Positions 7,965-15,775 of a stretch of DNA of 40,563 bases are shown here, piece after piece (positions within the stretch are counted from its first letter, which is position 1; each line of letters opens with the position of its first letter). This stretch comes from Gemmatimonadaceae bacterium. GTDB taxonomy: Bacteria > Gemmatimonadota > Gemmatimonadetes > Gemmatimonadales > Gemmatimonadaceae. Below the pieces are notes generated by a model, which was given only the letters and a program-made list of their open reading frames with translations, did no database searches and was not told where the DNA came from. The position numbers and the translations under genes are program-made. The DNA is taken from assembly GCA_013361335.1 (NCBI GenBank), contig JABFYH010000215.1, forward strand, positions 1 to 40,563, written 5' to 3'.

Positions 7965-9200
7965 CGAGCCGGATGGCCGGCGCCAGAGCTCGCGCTGGAT
8001 CGCGATCCAGACGAGGAGCGCGGGCACGGCCAGCCGCAGCAGGACGACGCCAGGCGTTCGCAACGCGGCGGGGAGCGGGATCAGCGTCGACATCAGAGGG
8101 ATCGTCACCAGGGCGACGCCGAACAACGTGGTCCGCCAGCCGGCCCGTGGCTCGCTCACGAACCAGATGGTGATGCCGGTGAAGGCGATCACGAAGCTGG
8201 CGCGCTCCGCCTGGTGGTTGAACAGGGTGACGTAGAGCAGCACGGAACAGAGAAACTGCAAACGGAAGCGTGCATCGTCCCAACGGTCGCGCCGGACGGC
8301 GAGCGGGGCGAGCAGTGCCAGCGTCCCCGCGAGCTGGAGCGGCCAGTTGGGGAGGTCGGCGCCCGTGATGCGGTGCGCCAGCTGCATCACGGAGAACCAT
8401 CGCTGCGTGGTATCCAGCGTCTCGATCGCGTGCCACGAGCGATACTGCGCGAGCAGCGTGGCCGGGGGCGTCACGAGCAGCGGGAGCAGCAGGAGCAGGA
8501 TGCCCGCGGCGATGGTGGCGAACCCGGTGCGCAGCGTCCGGCGGCGCGGGATGGCGAAGGGCAGCGCAGCCAAGGGAAAGATCTTCACGCATGCCCCGAC
8601 GGCGACGGCGAAGGCGGCGCGCCAGGTTCGCCCGCGCTCGATCGCGGCGTAGGTGAGGATGATCAGGCCGGCGACCAGCGCGTTGCTCTGCGCATTCTGC
8701 ATCGACCGCAGCACCTCCGGCAGGAGGAGCCCGAGGGCGAGCGCGGCTGGCCGTGGTGCGAGCACGCGCTCGACGGCGACGAACAGGACCAGCGCATTCA
8801 GCGCGTTCCAGAGAAAGAGCGCGAGAGGCCAGGGCAGCCAGGCGAACGGCGCGAACAGCAGGGCGAAGGTGGGGCTGTACTTGAACTGGTCCTGGAGCGC
8901 GTCGGGATAGCGCGCATACAGGTCCTGGCCCTCGACCAGATGGTGGGACGCGGCGCGAAAGATCTCGAAGTTGCCGCGCGGGGTCCGTGCCGTGGTCACG
9001 CGAACGGCAGCGGCGGGGTGGAGCAGGCGGGTGACGAGGGGTCCCACACCGCTGCTCGCGGCGAGCGCCTTGCCCGCGGCGTCAGCGAACGCAAGGACCA
9101 GATAGAGGCCGAGGAGGATTCGACGCCAGCGCCACGCCGGCACGGCGGCGACGCGATCGAGTGCGCGTGCGGGAGGTGGCTGCGATGCGGTGGCGTGCAT
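7956..9200 (-). CDS. Glycosyltransferase family 87-like polytopic membrane protein
   Basis: A 414-aa protein with around ten hydrophobic helices, of the GT87/DUF2029 type. These integral membrane enzymes transfer mannose or other sugars from polyprenyl-phosphate donors on the outer face of the cytoplasmic membrane. Features seen: an N-terminal TM (about 26-45), an extracytoplasmic loop with DLYARYPDALQDQFKYSPTF (the YxxP/KYSP motif typical of GT87), QNAQSNALVAGLI and CVKIFPLAALPFAIPRRR. The catalytic acidic residue is not certain. The stop lies inside the OsmC gene (9-bp convergent overlap). It follows the 102-aa hypothetical by 56 nt on the same strand. Confidence 0.8.
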   Translation of the reverse strand: MHATASQPPPARALDRVAAVPAWRWRRILLGLYLVLAFADAAGKALAASSGVGPLVTRLLHPAAAVRVTTARTPRGNFEIFRAASHHLVEGQDLYARYPDALQDQFKYSPTFALLFAPFAWLPWPLALFLWNALNALVLFVAVERVLAPRPAALALGLLLPEVLRSMQNAQSNALVAGLIILTYAAIERGRTWRAAFAVAVGACVKIFPLAALPFAIPRRRTLRTGFATIAAGILLLLLPLLVTPPATLLAQYRSWHAIETLDTTQRWFSVMQLAHRITGADLPNWPLQLAGTLALLAPLAVRRDRWDDARFRLQFLCSVLLYVTLFNHQAERASFVIAFTGITIWFVSEPRAGWRTTLFGVALVTIPLMSTLIPLPAALRTPGVVLLRLAVPALLVWIAIQRELWRRPSGSLG

Positions 9201-9256
9201 GGGCGCCGCGGCGGACGGCGGGTCGGGAGAGCGGTCGCGTCCCGGAGGCCGCGAGG

Positions 9257-9565
9257 TCAGGCGCTATAGTATTCCTTGATGCACATCGTGACCACGCGCT
9301 GGAGCAGGCGAACCTGTTCCCCGCTGTCGGTCATCGCCCGCACTTCGGGCAGCGTCCCCCACACGTCCTTGAGCACGACCAGCAGCTGCTCCGGCAGGAT
9401 GGAGCGGTCGCGTGCCTCGGAGGACATCCGCACGAGAGCGTGCTGAAGGGTAGCGGGTTCGGGGGTGCGCGACAGATACGTGCGCAACGCAGCGCGCACT
9501 GCGGCGACGGTCTCGTCGTCCAGGCGACTCGGCGGGGTGTGGCTCGAGTCGTGGGCCATCATCAT
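9257..9565 (-). CDS. Conserved-looking hypothetical protein, 102 aa
   Basis: Small soluble, helix-rich protein beginning MMMAHDSSHTPP and ending in the distinctive RVVTMCIKEYY tail. No enzyme motif is recognisable. The centre (LQHALVRMSSEARDRSILPEQLLVVLKDVW) predicts amphipathic helices. The ORF track begins at a GTG (9637); I prefer the ATG cluster at 9565/9562/9559 because the extra N-terminus is low-complexity Pro/Ser. A possible -35/-10 pair lies on the minus strand at 9676-9650. It might regulate or accompany the GT87 gene downstream, but nothing in the sequence assigns a function. Confidence 0.65.
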   Translation of the reverse strand: MMMAHDSSHTPPSRLDDETVAAVRAALRTYLSRTPEPATLQHALVRMSSEARDRSILPEQLLVVLKDVWGTLPEVRAMTDSGEQVRLLQRVVTMCIKEYYSA

Positions 9566-9649
9566 GCGTCGGAGCGGCTTCTGAGAGGGAGGCGGTCCAG
9601 CTGACGATGGTGGCGGGAGCGCTCCAAAGCCCGTCACCGATGCGACGAA

Positions 9650-9676
9650 TGTTTACCCTCGACGGGCCGTCGTCAA
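9650..9676 (-). promoter_or_regulatory. Possible promoter for the 102-aa hypothetical gene
   Basis: Minus-strand TTGACG (9676-9671) is followed after 15 nt by TAAACA (9655-9650). The spacer is shorter than ideal, so this is weak. The AT-rich -10 stands out in GC-rich sequence between two divergent genes. Confidence 0.3.
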
Positions 9677-9763
9677 GAGCCGACAGTCGACCGTCGAAGA
9701 CGGGGTATGGCCTCGCGCTTGCTCGCTGGGCCCCCACACCTCCGCCACCGGGACGTGATCGTG

Positions 9764-10147
9764 ATGCGAAAAACCGATGGCGCCGTGAGCCCTCACGACG
9801 TTCTCCTCCTTTCTGTCGATCCGCTCGCCTCTGCCCTGCTCGGAGCCGCCGTCGAACTCGCCGGACACGCGCCGCACTTTCCGCGGGCGGGTGAAGCGGC
9901 GCGGGACGCGCTGCGCCGGCTGCGGCCACGCGCGATTCTGATCGACTGCGACCACGAGACCTGTTCCGACGAGTTCATCGGACCCGCGCTCATGATGGGC
10001 GCGCGGGTACAGCTCGTCTGCTCCCACCGGACCAGGCGCGACGCGCGCGACATCGCTCGACGGCTCGGCCTCTCCGTCGTAGAGTTACCGATGGAGCCCG
10101 ATGCCCTCACTGCGCTGCTGCGCGACCTTCCTGTCCCGTCCCCATGA
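9764..10147 (+). CDS. Receiver-like (pseudo-receiver) single-domain protein
   Basis: A 127-aa protein with the alternating beta-alpha pattern of a response-regulator receiver: DVLLLSVDPLASALLGAAV, then AILIDCDHET (Asp61 at the phospho-acceptor position), VQLVCSHR and LSVVELPMEPDAL. The N-terminal acidic pair is reduced to one Asp and the conserved Lys near the C-terminus is replaced (ELPMEP), so phosphorylation is doubtful. The ATG at 9764 was chosen over 9707 because the earlier stretch is a low-complexity overlap; a GGGA lies 10 nt upstream. Its stop overlaps the start of the GH20 gene as ATGA, implying translational coupling. A similar protein is encoded at 28132. Confidence 0.65.
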   Translation: MRKTDGAVSPHDVLLLSVDPLASALLGAAVELAGHAPHFPRAGEAARDALRRLRPRAILIDCDHETCSDEFIGPALMMGARVQLVCSHRTRRDARDIARRLGLSVVELPMEPDALTALLRDLPVPSP

Positions 10148-11811
10148 CCTCACGATCCTCGGCCACCCCGTTCGTCGCGCTGTGCGCCACCGTCATGCTG
10201 GCCGCCTGCGGAGGCGGGACGAGTCCCGCCACGCGTCCCACGACCGCGCCGGCACCAGTCGCCGCCATGCCGAACGCCGCCACGACCGCACCCGCGCGTG
10301 CCAACCTCGCTCACGCCATCATCCCGTTGCCCACCTCGGTGACGCTGGTACCGGGGAGTGCCTTCGTCGTCGACAGCACGACGACGGTCGTCGTCGCGGC
10401 CAGCGCGGGCGCCGAGGTGGAGCGCATCGCCGCGCAACTGCTCGAGCTGCTCGGACGACCTGCCGCGACGCCGCCGACGCGCCTGGCGGCCGCCGACACG
10501 ATCCCAACCCACGCCATCTACCTCCGGCTCGGCAACGACACGGAGCTCGGCGACGAGGGCTATCGCCTCGACGTCACGCCGGCGCACGTGACGATCACTG
10601 CCAACCGACCTGCGGGCCTGTTCTACGGGATGCAGACGATGCGGCAGATGCTCCCCGTGTCGATCGAGTATCCCGCGGCGTTCAACCGGGTGCTGCGCAT
10701 TCCGGCCGGCGTCGTGATCGACGCGCCACGTTTCGCCTGGCGCGGCTCGATGCTCGACGTCGCGCGGCACTTCCTCCCGCTCGAGGATGTGCGCCGCCAC
10801 ATCGACCGCATGGCGTTCTACAAGCTGAACCGCCTCCACCTGCACCTGGCCGACGATCAGGGGTGGCGGATCGAGATCAAGTCGTGGCCGAAGCTCACGC
10901 AGATCGGCGGCAGCTCCCAGGTGGGCAACGGGGCCGGCGGGTTCTACACCCAGGAGCAGTTCGCCGAGCTGGTACGCTACGCGGCGGAGCGGTATGTGAC
11001 GATCGTGCCCGAGATCGACATGCCGAGCCACATCAACGCCGCGCTGGCGTCGTACCCGTCGCTCAATTGCGACGGCGTGGCGCCGCCGCTCTACCGGGGC
11101 ACCGAGGTCGGGTTCAGCCTGATCTGCGTGAAGAGCGACACCACCTACCGCTTCATCACCGACATCGTGCGCGAGATCGGGGCGCTCACTCCGTCGCCCT
11201 GGTTCCACGTCGGTGGCGACGAGGTGAAGAAGCTCACGCACGACGACTATCGCGCGTTCATCGACCGCGTGCAGGGCATCGTCCGGTCGCAGGGGAAGCA
11301 GATGGTCGGCTGGGGTGAGATCGCGGTGGCCGCGCTCGACCCGAGCACCGTCGTGCAGAGCTGGATCCCCGATTCGTCGGCGCTGCACGTCGCGCGCGGG
11401 GGCAAGGTCATCCTCTCGCCCGCCACGCGGAGCTACCTGGACATGAAGTACGACTCGGCCACCCTGCTGGGACTGCGCTGGGCGGCGCTGATCGAGGTGC
11501 GCGATTCGTACGACTGGGATCCGGCGACGCAGATCACCGGCGTGCCGGAGCGGTCGGTGCTCGGCGTCGAGGCGCCGCTCTGGTCGGAGACGCTGGTGAA
11601 GGCGGAGGACTTCGAGTTCATGGCGTTCCCCCGCTTGCTGGCGATCGCCGAGGTGGGCTGGTCCCGGGGGCCACGCGATTTCGAGTCGTTCCGCCAGCGG
11701 CTCGGCGCACAGGGTCAGCGGCTCACCGCGCTCGGCGTGAACTTCTACCGCTCGCCGCAGATCCCGTGGTGGGAAGGCAGCGCCGGCAGCGCTAGCACGC
11801 TTCTTCCCTGA
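10144..11811 (+). CDS. Beta-N-acetylhexosaminidase, GH20, lipoprotein
   Basis: Retaining exo-glycosidase that removes terminal N-acetylglucosamine or N-acetylgalactosamine from chitin or glycan ends. The 555-aa product begins with a lipoprotein signal (VMLAAC, Cys22), so it is probably anchored outside the cytoplasmic membrane. A GH20b domain (about 55-190) precedes the catalytic barrel, which begins at RGSMLDVARHFLPLEDV. Signatures are LNRLHLHLADDQGWRIEI, PEIDMPSH and the catalytic pair in HVGGDEV (Asp359-Glu360; Glu is the acid/base and Asp orients the substrate acetamido group). The C-terminus has GVEAPLWSETL, another GH20 landmark. Start ATG 10144 overlaps the preceding stop. A role in glycan scavenging is inferred from the family. 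Confidence 0.95.
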   Translation: MTSRSSATPFVALCATVMLAACGGGTSPATRPTTAPAPVAAMPNAATTAPARANLAHAIIPLPTSVTLVPGSAFVVDSTTTVVVAASAGAEVERIAAQLLELLGRPAATPPTRLAAADTIPTHAIYLRLGNDTELGDEGYRLDVTPAHVTITANRPAGLFYGMQTMRQMLPVSIEYPAAFNRVLRIPAGVVIDAPRFAWRGSMLDVARHFLPLEDVRRHIDRMAFYKLNRLHLHLADDQGWRIEIKSWPKLTQIGGSSQVGNGAGGFYTQEQFAELVRYAAERYVTIVPEIDMPSHINAALASYPSLNCDGVAPPLYRGTEVGFSLICVKSDTTYRFITDIVREIGALTPSPWFHVGGDEVKKLTHDDYRAFIDRVQGIVRSQGKQMVGWGEIAVAALDPSTVVQSWIPDSSALHVARGGKVILSPATRSYLDMKYDSATLLGLRWAALIEVRDSYDWDPATQITGVPERSVLGVEAPLWSETLVKAEDFEFMAFPRLLAIAEVGWSRGPRDFESFRQRLGAQGQRLTALGVNFYRSPQIPWWEGSAGSASTLLP

Positions 11812-11829
11812 GAGTCCGGCACCATTTTC

Positions 11830-11834
11830 AGGAG
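11830..11834 (+). promoter_or_regulatory. Ribosome binding site of the DUF937 gene
   Basis: AGGAG with a 6-nt spacer to the ATG at 11841; one of the few strong Shine-Dalgarno sites in the window. Confidence 0.6.
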
Positions 11835-11840
11835 CACGCC

Positions 11841-12455
11841 ATGCCTTCGATTTTCGACTCGGTGACCGAGCAGCTCAGCGGGCAGAACCTCACGCAGCTC
11901 AGTCAGCAGATCGGCGCCGACGAGGCGACCACGTCGCAGGCCGTTCAGGCGGCGCTGCCGATGCTCCTCGGCGGGCTGGCGCGCAATGCCTCGAATCCCG
12001 AGGGCGCCGCATCGCTCGGTAGCGCACTGGACCAACATCGCGGCGGGATGATGGAGAGCCTGGGCGGTCTGTTGGGCAACGCCGAGTCGGGCGCCGGCGC
12101 GGGCATCCTCGGTCACATCTTCGGTCAGCGCCGCCAGACCGTGGAGACCGGCGTCGGCCAGGCGACGGGACTCAATCAGCCGCAGGTGGGCAAGCTGCTC
12201 ATGGTGCTCGCACCGATCGTGATGGCGGCGCTGGCGCGTCGTCAACAGGCGCACCAGGAGCAGCAGGTACCGCTCCCCGGCAGCACGACGCCGACGGCCT
12301 CCGGACCCGCCGCGCTGCCGGAGATCCTCAAGCGCGAAGCGCAGGAAGCGGAGCAGCGTGCGCCGAGCGGGTTGGGCGGACTGCTCGGCATGCTGGACCG
12401 CGACGGCGACGGCAACCCGCTGAACGACCTGGGACAGTTGTTTGGACGACGGTGA
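11841..12455 (+). CDS. DUF937 domain (YidB-like) protein
   Basis: A 204-aa soluble protein of the DUF937 family, function unknown. The N-terminal 150 residues show the family pattern: TEQLSGQNLTQLSQQIGADE, AVQAALPMLLGGLARNA, a Gly-rich stretch with GGLLGNAESGAGAGILGHIFG, then VGQATGLNQPQVGKLLMVLAPIVMAAL. The tail has DRDGDGNPLNDL, an EF-hand-like Asp-rich loop that may bind Ca2+, before the final LFGRR. AGGAG 6 nt before the ATG supports the start. The stop codon TGA is the first part of the repeat arm of palindromic element A. Confidence 0.85.
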   Translation: MPSIFDSVTEQLSGQNLTQLSQQIGADEATTSQAVQAALPMLLGGLARNASNPEGAASLGSALDQHRGGMMESLGGLLGNAESGAGAGILGHIFGQRRQTVETGVGQATGLNQPQVGKLLMVLAPIVMAALARRQQAHQEQQVPLPGSTTPTASGPAALPEILKREAQEAEQRAPSGLGGLLGMLDRDGDGNPLNDLGQLFGRR

Positions 12456-12566
12456 ACCGTGAACCGTGAACGGTGAACCGTAAGGGCGTCGAGAAGCGTC
12501 AAGGGCACATCGGACTGCGTCCGGTGTGCCCTTCGTCGTTACGGATCACGGATCACGGTTCACCCT
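12451..12566. repeat. Palindromic element A: GAACCGT heptamers around a hairpin
   Basis: The left arm is a tandem heptamer (GAACCGT, GAACCGT, GAACGGT, GAACCGT) beginning at the DUF937 stop. The right arm is its near reverse complement (TTACGGATCACGGATCACGGTTCACC) and includes the recQ stop codon. Between them sits a second hairpin at 12501-12533. The nested palindrome fills the whole gap between the two convergent genes and can fold on either strand. A related element B lies on the other side of recQ. Confidence 0.8.
12501..12533. terminator. Bidirectional hairpin between DUF937 and recQ
   Basis: Stem AAGGGCACATCGGAC / GTCCGGTGTGCCCTT (15 bp, one T-G pair) with loop TGC. The stem closes with AA/TT. 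It is placed between convergent genes, so it can serve as a terminator for both. There is no long T tract. Confidence 0.6.
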
Positions 12567-14041
12567 GTCCGCACGCGCCGCGAGTAGCTCGTCTGCGCAT
12601 CGCAGGCGTCGCAGTTGCCGCAGGTCCACTCGTCGTCCACCGGCTCGCCGAAGTACTCGAGGATGAAGCGCGTGCGGCAGCGGGCGCTCTGGCAGTAGGC
12701 GACCATCATGCGCAGCTTCGCGCGGTCCTGCACGCGGCGCTCCTCGTAGTCGGTGAGATCCGCGCTCAGGTCGACGGCGGTGAGGCGGTCGCGGAGCCGT
12801 TCCCACCCACCGCCGCGGTGCTCGCGCACCAGACCATGGCGCTTGAGCAGCACGAGCACGATGCGCGCTTTCCGTCGCGCGACGCCCGACCGCTCGCACA
12901 GCTCGTCGAGCTCCGCGCGCTCGCCGAGCGGATACTGCTCGAGGAGCAGCGCAACCTTCACCGCTTCCTCGACGTCGGGGTACTTCCCGCCGAGGAAGTA
13001 GGACTGCACCCGTGAGTCCTCGACGCGGTACAGGATCGTGCATACCGCCGGCTTGCCATCACGCCCCGCGCGTCCCGCTTCCTGATAGTACGACTCCACC
13101 GAGCCGGGAAAGTGATAGTGCAGCACGAAGCGGAGGTCGCGCTTGTCGATCCCCAGACCGAAGGCGTTGGTGGCGATCATCGTTTGGATCGATCCATCCA
13201 TGAACGCGTTCTGGGATGCCTTGCGGTCGGGCGGATTCATCTTGCCATGATACAGCCCGACGGAGTACCGCTCCTTCAGCTGCTCGTGAAGTCGCTCGGC
13301 CTCCTTGATCGTCGCACAGTAGATGATGCCGCTGCCGGTGTTCTCCTCCAGCACGCGCTCCACCTCGGCGTCCTTCGACGCCTGATTCACCGTGCGGCGG
13401 ATCTCGAACCGCAGGTTCGGCCGCGCGAAGCCGGTGATCGTCACCAGCGGGTCCGTCATCCCCAGCTGGCGCGCGATATCGGCGCGGACTTCCTCCGTGG
13501 CCGTGGCGGTCAGGGCGAGGATGGGCGGCTTGCCGAACCGCGCGACGACGGAGCCGAGGGTGAGATAGTCGGGTCGAAAGTCGTGGCCCCACTGGCTCAC
13601 GCAGTGCGCTTCGTCGACGACGAACAGACTCACCGTGCGCGTCAGCAGGTGGTCGAAGAAGTCGCGGTCCTTGAAGCGCTCGGGTGTGACGTACAGGATC
13701 TCCCCTTCGCCCTCGGCGACCTGGCGCGCCGTCTCGCGTGTCTCGCCCGCCGAAAGGTGCGAGTGCATGGCGAGCGCGTCGACGCCGTGGGCGTGGAGCT
13801 TGTCCTGCTGGTCCTTCATCAGTGCGATGAGCGGGCTGACGACGATCGTGAGCCCGGGGAGCAGCAGCGCAGGGAGCTGATAGACGATGGACTTGCCACT
13901 ACCCGTCGGCATGACGACGAGCGCATCGCGCCCCTCGAGCACGGCCTGGACCGGTTCCCACTGTCCTCGTCGAAAGTCGTCGTGGCCGAAGCGCTCGCGC
14001 AGCACGGCGCGGGCGCGAGTCTTGGTCGCTGCCTTGGGCAT
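12560..14041 (-). CDS. recQ: ATP-dependent DNA helicase RecQ (short form)
   Basis: 3'-5' superfamily 2 DNA helicase used in recombination repair and fork restart. The 493-aa product shows RecQ motif 0 ([18 protein letters not shown]), Walker A MPTGSGKS (44-51), DEAH box (143-146) within [47 protein letters not shown] and [12 protein letters not shown]. The RQC zinc site is present ([13 protein letters not shown]...TCGNCDAC), followed by only a few residues. The winged-helix part is short and no HRDC domain follows, so this is a truncated-architecture RecQ. The ATG at 14041 ([14 protein letters not shown]) was chosen; the ORF-track extension to 14125 is translated repeat DNA ([11 protein letters not shown]). 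It sits between palindromic elements A and B. Confidence 0.95.
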   Translation of the reverse strand: MPKAATKTRARAVLRERFGHDDFRRGQWEPVQAVLEGRDALVVMPTGSGKSIVYQLPALLLPGLTIVVSPLIALMKDQQDKLHAHGVDALAMHSHLSAGETRETARQVAEGEGEILYVTPERFKDRDFFDHLLTRTVSLFVVDEAHCVSQWGHDFRPDYLTLGSVVARFGKPPILALTATATEEVRADIARQLGMTDPLVTITGFARPNLRFEIRRTVNQASKDAEVERVLEENTGSGIIYCATIKEAERLHEQLKERYSVGLYHGKMNPPDRKASQNAFMDGSIQTMIATNAFGLGIDKRDLRFVLHYHFPGSVESYYQEAGRAGRDGKPAVCTILYRVEDSRVQSYFLGGKYPDVEEAVKVALLLEQYPLGERAELDELCERSGVARRKARIVLVLLKRHGLVREHRGGGWERLRDRLTAVDLSADLTDYEERRVQDRAKLRMMVAYCQSARCRTRFILEYFGEPVDDEWTCGNCDACDAQTSYSRRVRTG

Positions 14042-14074
14042 GCGGCGGCAGGGAGGCAGGAAGTGGGCCGGCAA

Positions 14075-14201
14075 TGAACGGTGAACCGTCAACCGTGAAC
14101 CGTGAACCGTGACGACGAAGGGCACACCGGACTCGGTCCGGTGTGCCCCTCACGCGTCTCGACGCTCCTACGGTTCACCGTTCACGGTTCACGGTTCACC
14201 C
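14075..14201. repeat. Palindromic element B: GAACCGT heptamers around a perfect hairpin
   Basis: Same plan as element A. The left arm has the heptamers GAACGGT, GAACCGT, CAACCGT, GAACCGT and GAACCGT. The core is a perfect hairpin. The right arm CGGTTCACCGTTCACGGTTCACGGTTCACC is complementary to the left. The right arm contains the hsp20 stop codon (TCA at 14196-14198). The element lies between two minus-strand genes, so it is the hsp20 3' end and the recQ upstream region. Arms and core are nearly identical to element A while the bases between them differ. Confidence 0.8.
14120..14148. terminator. Perfect 13-bp hairpin, likely hsp20 terminator
   Basis: GGGCACACCGGAC, loop TCG, GTCCGGTGTGCCC. 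All 13 pairs match. It lies 48 nt beyond the hsp20 stop on the minus strand, without a T tract. Its sequence matches the core hairpin of element A apart from the loop and one base. Confidence 0.6.
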
Positions 14202-14624
14202 GGTAATCGCGATCTTTCTGGGCTGAGCGGCCTCGGCCTTCGGGACCGTGATCGTCAGCAGGCCATTCGCGAAGGTGGCCGTGATGCGATCCGCGTTCAC
14301 GAACTCGGGCAGACGGACGGCGCGCTCGAAGGTGCCGTGCACCCGCTCGGCAGCGAACACCCGCATCTCGCCGTCGTTTGCGACATCGAAGCTGGCCGGC
14401 TTCGTGCCGCGGATGGTGAGGACGTTCTGCTCGAAGCTGACGTCCACCTGCTCCGGGCTGACGCCAGGAAGCTCCGCCTGCACGACGTAGGCGTCACCCC
14501 GCTCGGCGACGTCCATTGCCGGGACCCACACGCGGCTGCCCTGCGCGCCGTTGAAGGCCTGGTCGAACGCCCGGTTCAGAGTCAGCATGCGATCGAGATT
14601 TCCAAGAGAGCGAGTGGTCAGCAT
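14196..14624 (-). CDS. Hsp20/alpha-crystallin small heat shock protein
   Basis: ATP-independent holdase that forms oligomers and binds unfolding proteins. The 142-aa product has an N-terminal arm ([16 protein letters not shown]), then an alpha-crystallin domain starting at [22 protein letters not shown], the VLTIRG strand, [11 protein letters not shown] and the hallmark [14 protein letters not shown]-terminal RKIAITG is the I-x-I oligomerisation motif. GGAGA 9 nt before the ATG at 14624 supports this start over the ORF-track start at 14666. No CIRCE or ROSE element was recognised in the leader; two copies of CCATGGTGG lie just upstream. Confidence 0.93.
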   Translation of the reverse strand: MLTTRSLGNLDRMLTLNRAFDQAFNGAQGSRVWVPAMDVAERGDAYVVQAELPGVSPEQVDVSFEQNVLTIRGTKPASFDVANDGEMRVFAAERVHGTFERAVRLPEFVNADRITATFANGLLTITVPKAEAAQPRKIAITG

Positions 14625-14702
14625 ATCAATGGTTCTCCATGGTGGATGGTGTCGATTGTCCGCCATGGTGGCGGCGGCCCGGAAAAAAGCAGGCAGTGGA
14701 CC

Positions 14703-14748
14703 AGCCGATTGCTGTCAGCCCGGCGGAACCTCCACCACGAAATCGGCT
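14703..14748. promoter_or_regulatory. Inverted repeat AGCCGATT...AATCGGCT upstream of msrP
   Basis: Perfect 8-bp inverted repeat (14703-14710 and 14741-14748) with 30 nt between arms, in the 182-nt divergent gap between hsp20 and msrP. The right arm runs into TATTCT (14748-14753), a possible -10 for msrP. The geometry suits an operator bound by a dimer or a looped pair, but no regulator gene is adjacent. The rest of this gap shows nothing else recognisable. Confidence 0.35.
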
Positions 14749-14806
14749 ATTCTTGCAGAGTGGCTGTCGGAGTGACCGTCTCACCGATACCTCATCCCCA
14801 CGCCCC

Positions 14807-15775
14807 ATGACCATCATCCGCCGCCCGGCCGACATTCCCTCCTCGGAGATAACTGCCGAGTCCGCCTATATCGCGCGCCGCGAGTTCATCGCGCGCGCTG
14901 GCCTGCTCGGCGCCGCAGCGGGCGCCGGTCTGCTCGGCATCGGGTGCCGCGCCGAGGACGCCCGAGCCGAGCGCGGAGCGGGACACGTCGCCGACTCCGC
15001 GGGGGGCACGGTGGCCAGCCAGGACAAGCTCAACTCGTACGAGGACATCACCAGCTACAACAACTATTACGAGTTCGGCACCGACAAATCGGATCCGAAG
15101 GACAACGCGCAGCAGCTCCGCACCCGGCCCTGGACGGTCGCGGTGGACGGGCTGGTGAAGAAGCCGAAGTCCTACGCCTTCGACGATCTCGTGAAGCCGT
15201 ACAAGCTCGAGGACCGCGTGTACCGGCTGCGGTGCGTCGAGGCGTGGTCGATGGTGATCCCCTGGCAGGGCATCCCACTCCGCGACATGATCGCGCGGTT
15301 CGAGCCGCTGCCGAGCGCGAAGTTCGTCGCCTTCACGACTCTCCTCGATCCGCAGCAGATGCCGGGGCAGCGTCGCCGCGTCCTCGACTGGCCGTACGTG
15401 GAGGGACTGCGGATGGACGAGGCGATGCATCCCCTCGCCTTCATCGCGACGGGTCTATATGGGAAGCCGCTCCCCAATCAGAACGGCGCGCCGCTGCGGC
15501 TCGTCGTGCCATGGAAGTACGGTTTCAAGGGCGTGAAGGCGATCGTGAAGATCTCCTTCGTCGCCGAGCAGCCGAGGACGACGTGGAACATCGCGGCGCC
15601 GGACGAATACGGGTTCTACGCCAACGTGAATCCCGAGGTCGACCACCCGCGCTGGACGCAGAGCCGCGAGCGCCGCATCGGTGAGTTCCGGCGGCGCGAG
15701 ACGCTGATGTTCAACGGCTACGCCGACCAGGTGGCATCGCTGTACCGCGGCATGGACCTGCGGAGGAACTTCTGA
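14807..15775 (+). CDS. msrP: Protein-methionine-sulfoxide reductase catalytic subunit MsrP
   Basis: Periplasmic molybdenum enzyme that reduces methionine sulfoxide in oxidised envelope proteins, using electrons from the heme membrane partner MsrQ. The 322-aa protein carries a Tat signal ([24 protein letters not shown] at 24-25). The mature part has [24 protein letters not shown], the Moco-binding Cys143 in [30 protein letters not shown] and the C-terminal [11 protein letters not shown]. All are strong MsrP/YedY marks. The ATG at 14807 gives the twin-arginine N-terminus; the ORF-track start at 14639 lies in the intergenic region. It is translationally coupled to msrQ. Confidence 0.97.
   Translation: MTIIRRPADIPSSEITAESAYIARREFIARAGLLGAAAGAGLLGIGCRAEDARAERGAGHVADSAGGTVASQDKLNSYEDITSYNNYYEFGTDKSDPKDNAQQLRTRPWTVAVDGLVKKPKSYAFDDLVKPYKLEDRVYRLRCVEAWSMVIPWQGIPLRDMIARFEPLPSAKFVAFTTLLDPQQMPGQRRRVLDWPYVEGLRMDEAMHPLAFIATGLYGKPLPNQNGAPLRLVVPWKYGFKGVKAIVKISFVAEQPRTTWNIAAPDEYGFYANVNPEVDHPRWTQSRERRIGEFRRRETLMFNGYADQVASLYRGMDLRRNF
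15762..15766 (+). promoter_or_regulatory. Ribosome binding site pointing to a CTG start for msrQ
   Basis: GGAGG at the very end of msrP sits 5 nt before a CTG (15772-15774) that overlaps the msrP stop. No ATG, GTG or TTG occurs in the msrQ frame until 15883, which is past the first membrane helix. Confidence 0.5.

Noticed and set aside
10150-11388. 412-aa ORF antisense to the GH20 gene
   Set aside because: No recognisable motif; composition typical of antisense frames in GC-rich genes.
12451-14201. Insertion sequence or composite transposon around recQ
   Set aside because: The flanking repeats are palindromic elements rather than terminal inverted repeats, no transposase is present, and no target-site duplication was seen.
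14625-14672. RNA thermometer or CIRCE element upstream of hsp20
   Set aside because: No CIRCE inverted repeat and no stable pairing of the GGAGA site was found; two CCATGGTGG copies alone are not enough.
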